A stretch of 64,000 nt of DNA from contig NC_068564.1 in assembly GCF_022201045.2 (NCBI RefSeq), positions 30,037,001 to 30,101,000 on the forward strand. The letters run 5' to 3'. Below, one piece after another: positions 62,338-64,000 of this stretch. Source of the DNA: Citrus sinensis. Taxonomy: Eukaryota; Streptophyta; Magnoliopsida; Sapindales; Rutaceae. Each line of letters starts with the position of its first letter. Within the stretch, counting starts at the first letter, position 1. The position numbers and the translations under genes are program-made. The notes under the pieces are model-generated. The model had not been told where the DNA came from and made no database searches. It saw only the letters and a program-made list of their open reading frames with translations.

Positions 62338-64000
62338 ATGCCCATGCTGGGGAATGGAGTTGTTGGAATCCTCTCCGAGTCTGTGAATAAGTGGGAAAGA
62401 AGGGCCCCTTTAACTCCGTCACACTGTGCTCGGCTTCTGCATAGTGGCCGGGATAAATCTGGAGTGGCTCGCATAGTTGTGCAGCCATCAACAAAGCGCA
62501 TCCATCATGATGTGCTATATGAGGACGTTGGATGTCAAATTTCGGAAGATTTGTCTGAATGCGGTCTTGTTTTGGGTATTAAACAACCAAAGGTGCTAAC
62601 ATTCTCTGAAGTTTGCTATCTGTGGTTAACAGGCTCAGTATTTTTGACATGATTGTTTGGATTCGATGCAGTTGGAGATGATACTACCTGATAAAGCTTA
62701 TGCATTTTTTTCACATACCCACAAAGCTCAGAGAGAAAACATGCCTTTGTTGGATAAGGTACATTCTCTGTTCACATCTTTATGAACGGCTATTTATTGA
62801 TAATGTCGCCTTATCTTATTTTCTATGTGGTGCATAGATTTTAGCAGAGAGGGTCTCTCTGTATGACTATGAGCTTATTGTTGGGGACAATGGGAGAAGG
62901 CTACTTGCTTTTGGTAAATTTGCTGGTAGAGCTGGAATGATTGACTTCTTACACGGATTAGGACAACGTATGCTCCATTACCTTTATTCTTTTTTTTCTC
63001 TTAAGCTCGAGTGGAATTTCTTACATTTTTTTTTATTATTTTGATAATCTATGCATTCAATTACAAAGCTTGAAATAGTCCAAAGTTATTTTGAAGTGTT
63101 AGAATGTACTTGGCAATAACTTTCTCTCTAGTTGATTTTCTTATTTTCTTTTAATACTCAGGGTATTTAAGTCTTGGATATTCAACGCCTTTCCTCTCAC
63201 TGGGTGCATCGTATATGTATTCTTCTTTGGCTGCTGCTAAGGCTGCAGTAATTTCCGTGGGTGAAGAGATATCAACTTTGGGATTGCCATCAGGAATCTG
63301 TCCTCTTGTCTTTATATTCACTGGTTCTGGGAATGGTAGTGTAACACTGTAGTCTGTTCTTTTCATTTTTCCCCATTAACCTGAGTGTTTTGATTGAACA
63401 TTCAACAAATGTGACTGTTGTGGATGTATTGCAGATTTGCAGTGTTATTCTAATATGAGCACTTACTGATGACTCGTTCTCCTGCAGTTTCCCTTGGTGC
63501 ACAAGAAATATTTAAGCTTCTTCCTCACACTTTTGTTGAGCCAAGTAGACTTCCAGAACTATTTGGAAAGGTATCTGTTACCTTGAAAAATTAGTTTTCC
63601 TTTATAATTATTTATGTCATTCAGGGCTTAAGTGTCATGAGGATGTATCAAGATTGAGAATTTATGGAAATAATCGTTTTTTTTCTGTTTATCCTATGAG
63701 TAAGCATCTTGCATGCTATCCTTATTTCCTTAAGAACAGAGTTAATGAGAGGGCAGGTTCCGTACTAACTGCTTATGTGCAACATTAAGGAATCCTCTTA
63801 GCACAATAAACTACCTGATCAATATTTCCAAAGACTTTTAGGCATTTTTGTTTAAGCTTATGTGGAAAATATGACAAGCTGCTTACAAAAATGATACTGA
63901 AGCTGAATGTGATGACTGAAGTAATAAGAGCAGAAAAAGAAGATTTTTTCCTGCTAGGTGATGTTCATTTGGAAGCCTTGGGTGGGACTCATTACTAAGT
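62338..64000 (+). CDS. LKR/SDH family gene, 5' part, runs off the window
   Basis: Five coding exons are visible: 62338-62592, 62672-62758, 62838-62967, 63162-63335 and 63488-63570, joining in frame to 243 codons. They cover the start of the lysine-ketoglutarate reductase domain, with KWERRAPLTPSHC, FSHTHKAQRENM, AFGKFAGRA, GYSTPFLSLGA and QEIFKLLPHTFV. The last intron starts at 63571 and no further exon is seen by 64000, so the rest, including any SDH domain, lies outside. Intron positions match the LKR-only gene 10.5 kb upstream, so the two are tandem duplicates. This one is the better candidate for the complete bifunctional enzyme of lysine catabolism, but the window cannot show that. The first ATG (MPMLGNG) was chosen; the Met two codons later aligns with the start of the other gene. 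Confidence 0.85.

Noticed and set aside
1..64000. CRISPR arrays, operons, rRNA and tRNA genes
   Set aside because: The content is plant nuclear DNA; I saw no spacer-repeat array and no sequence with a convincing tRNA cloverleaf or rRNA similarity, though I could not run a covariance search.

Overview
This window looks like nuclear DNA of a woody eudicot. The base composition is AT-rich, the genes have short exons and GT-AG introns, and the intergenic space is crowded with small inverted-repeat transposons. The last PME (54775-57764) closely resembles, from memory, the PME3-like pectinesterases described from Citrus, so Citrus or a close relative is my best guess. No database search was possible, and all exon joins below were checked only by reading frame and splice consensus.

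The window holds a pectin methylesterase (PME) cluster, all on the minus strand. There are six complete group-2 (PMEI-PME) genes: 4461-7000, 17071-19217, 21571-23342, 31835-33605, 38813-41694 and 54775-57764. There is one broken PME (26579-29541). Two stand-alone PMEI/invertase-inhibitor-type loci are present, one intact (37083-37622) and one pseudogene (14792-15282). PMEs de-esterify cell-wall homogalacturonan and PMEIs restrain them, so the cluster is a cell-wall remodelling locus that has grown by local duplication.

The centre is one tandem segmental duplication. Positions 17493-26581 (copy 1) are repeated at 26579-36804 (copy 2), with a junction sharing only CGT. The breakpoint lies inside the last exon of a PME, so copy 2 starts with a beheaded pseudogene, while the second PME of the unit was duplicated whole. 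After duplication, copy 2 gained a solo LTR (27106-28334), a 39-bp tandem repeat and a 34-bp exon deletion. Copy 1 gained a 118-bp Mutator-type MITE (19975-20092). Each copy serves as the other's empty site.

The right side carries two lysine-ketoglutarate reductase/saccharopine dehydrogenase (LKR/SDH) family genes on the plus strand: an LKR-only gene (51864-54207, possibly to 54462) and the first five coding exons of a second gene that runs off the window (62338 onward). The last PME lies between them on the opposite strand.

The gene-poor stretches (1-4460, 7.1-14.8 kb, 41.8-51.8 kb, 57.8-62.3 kb) hold no convincing genes. They do hold at least nine inverted-repeat elements, several with clear 8- or 9-bp target duplications, microsatellites, and a Mutator-like element containing a threefold 289-bp repeat with a small open frame in each unit.
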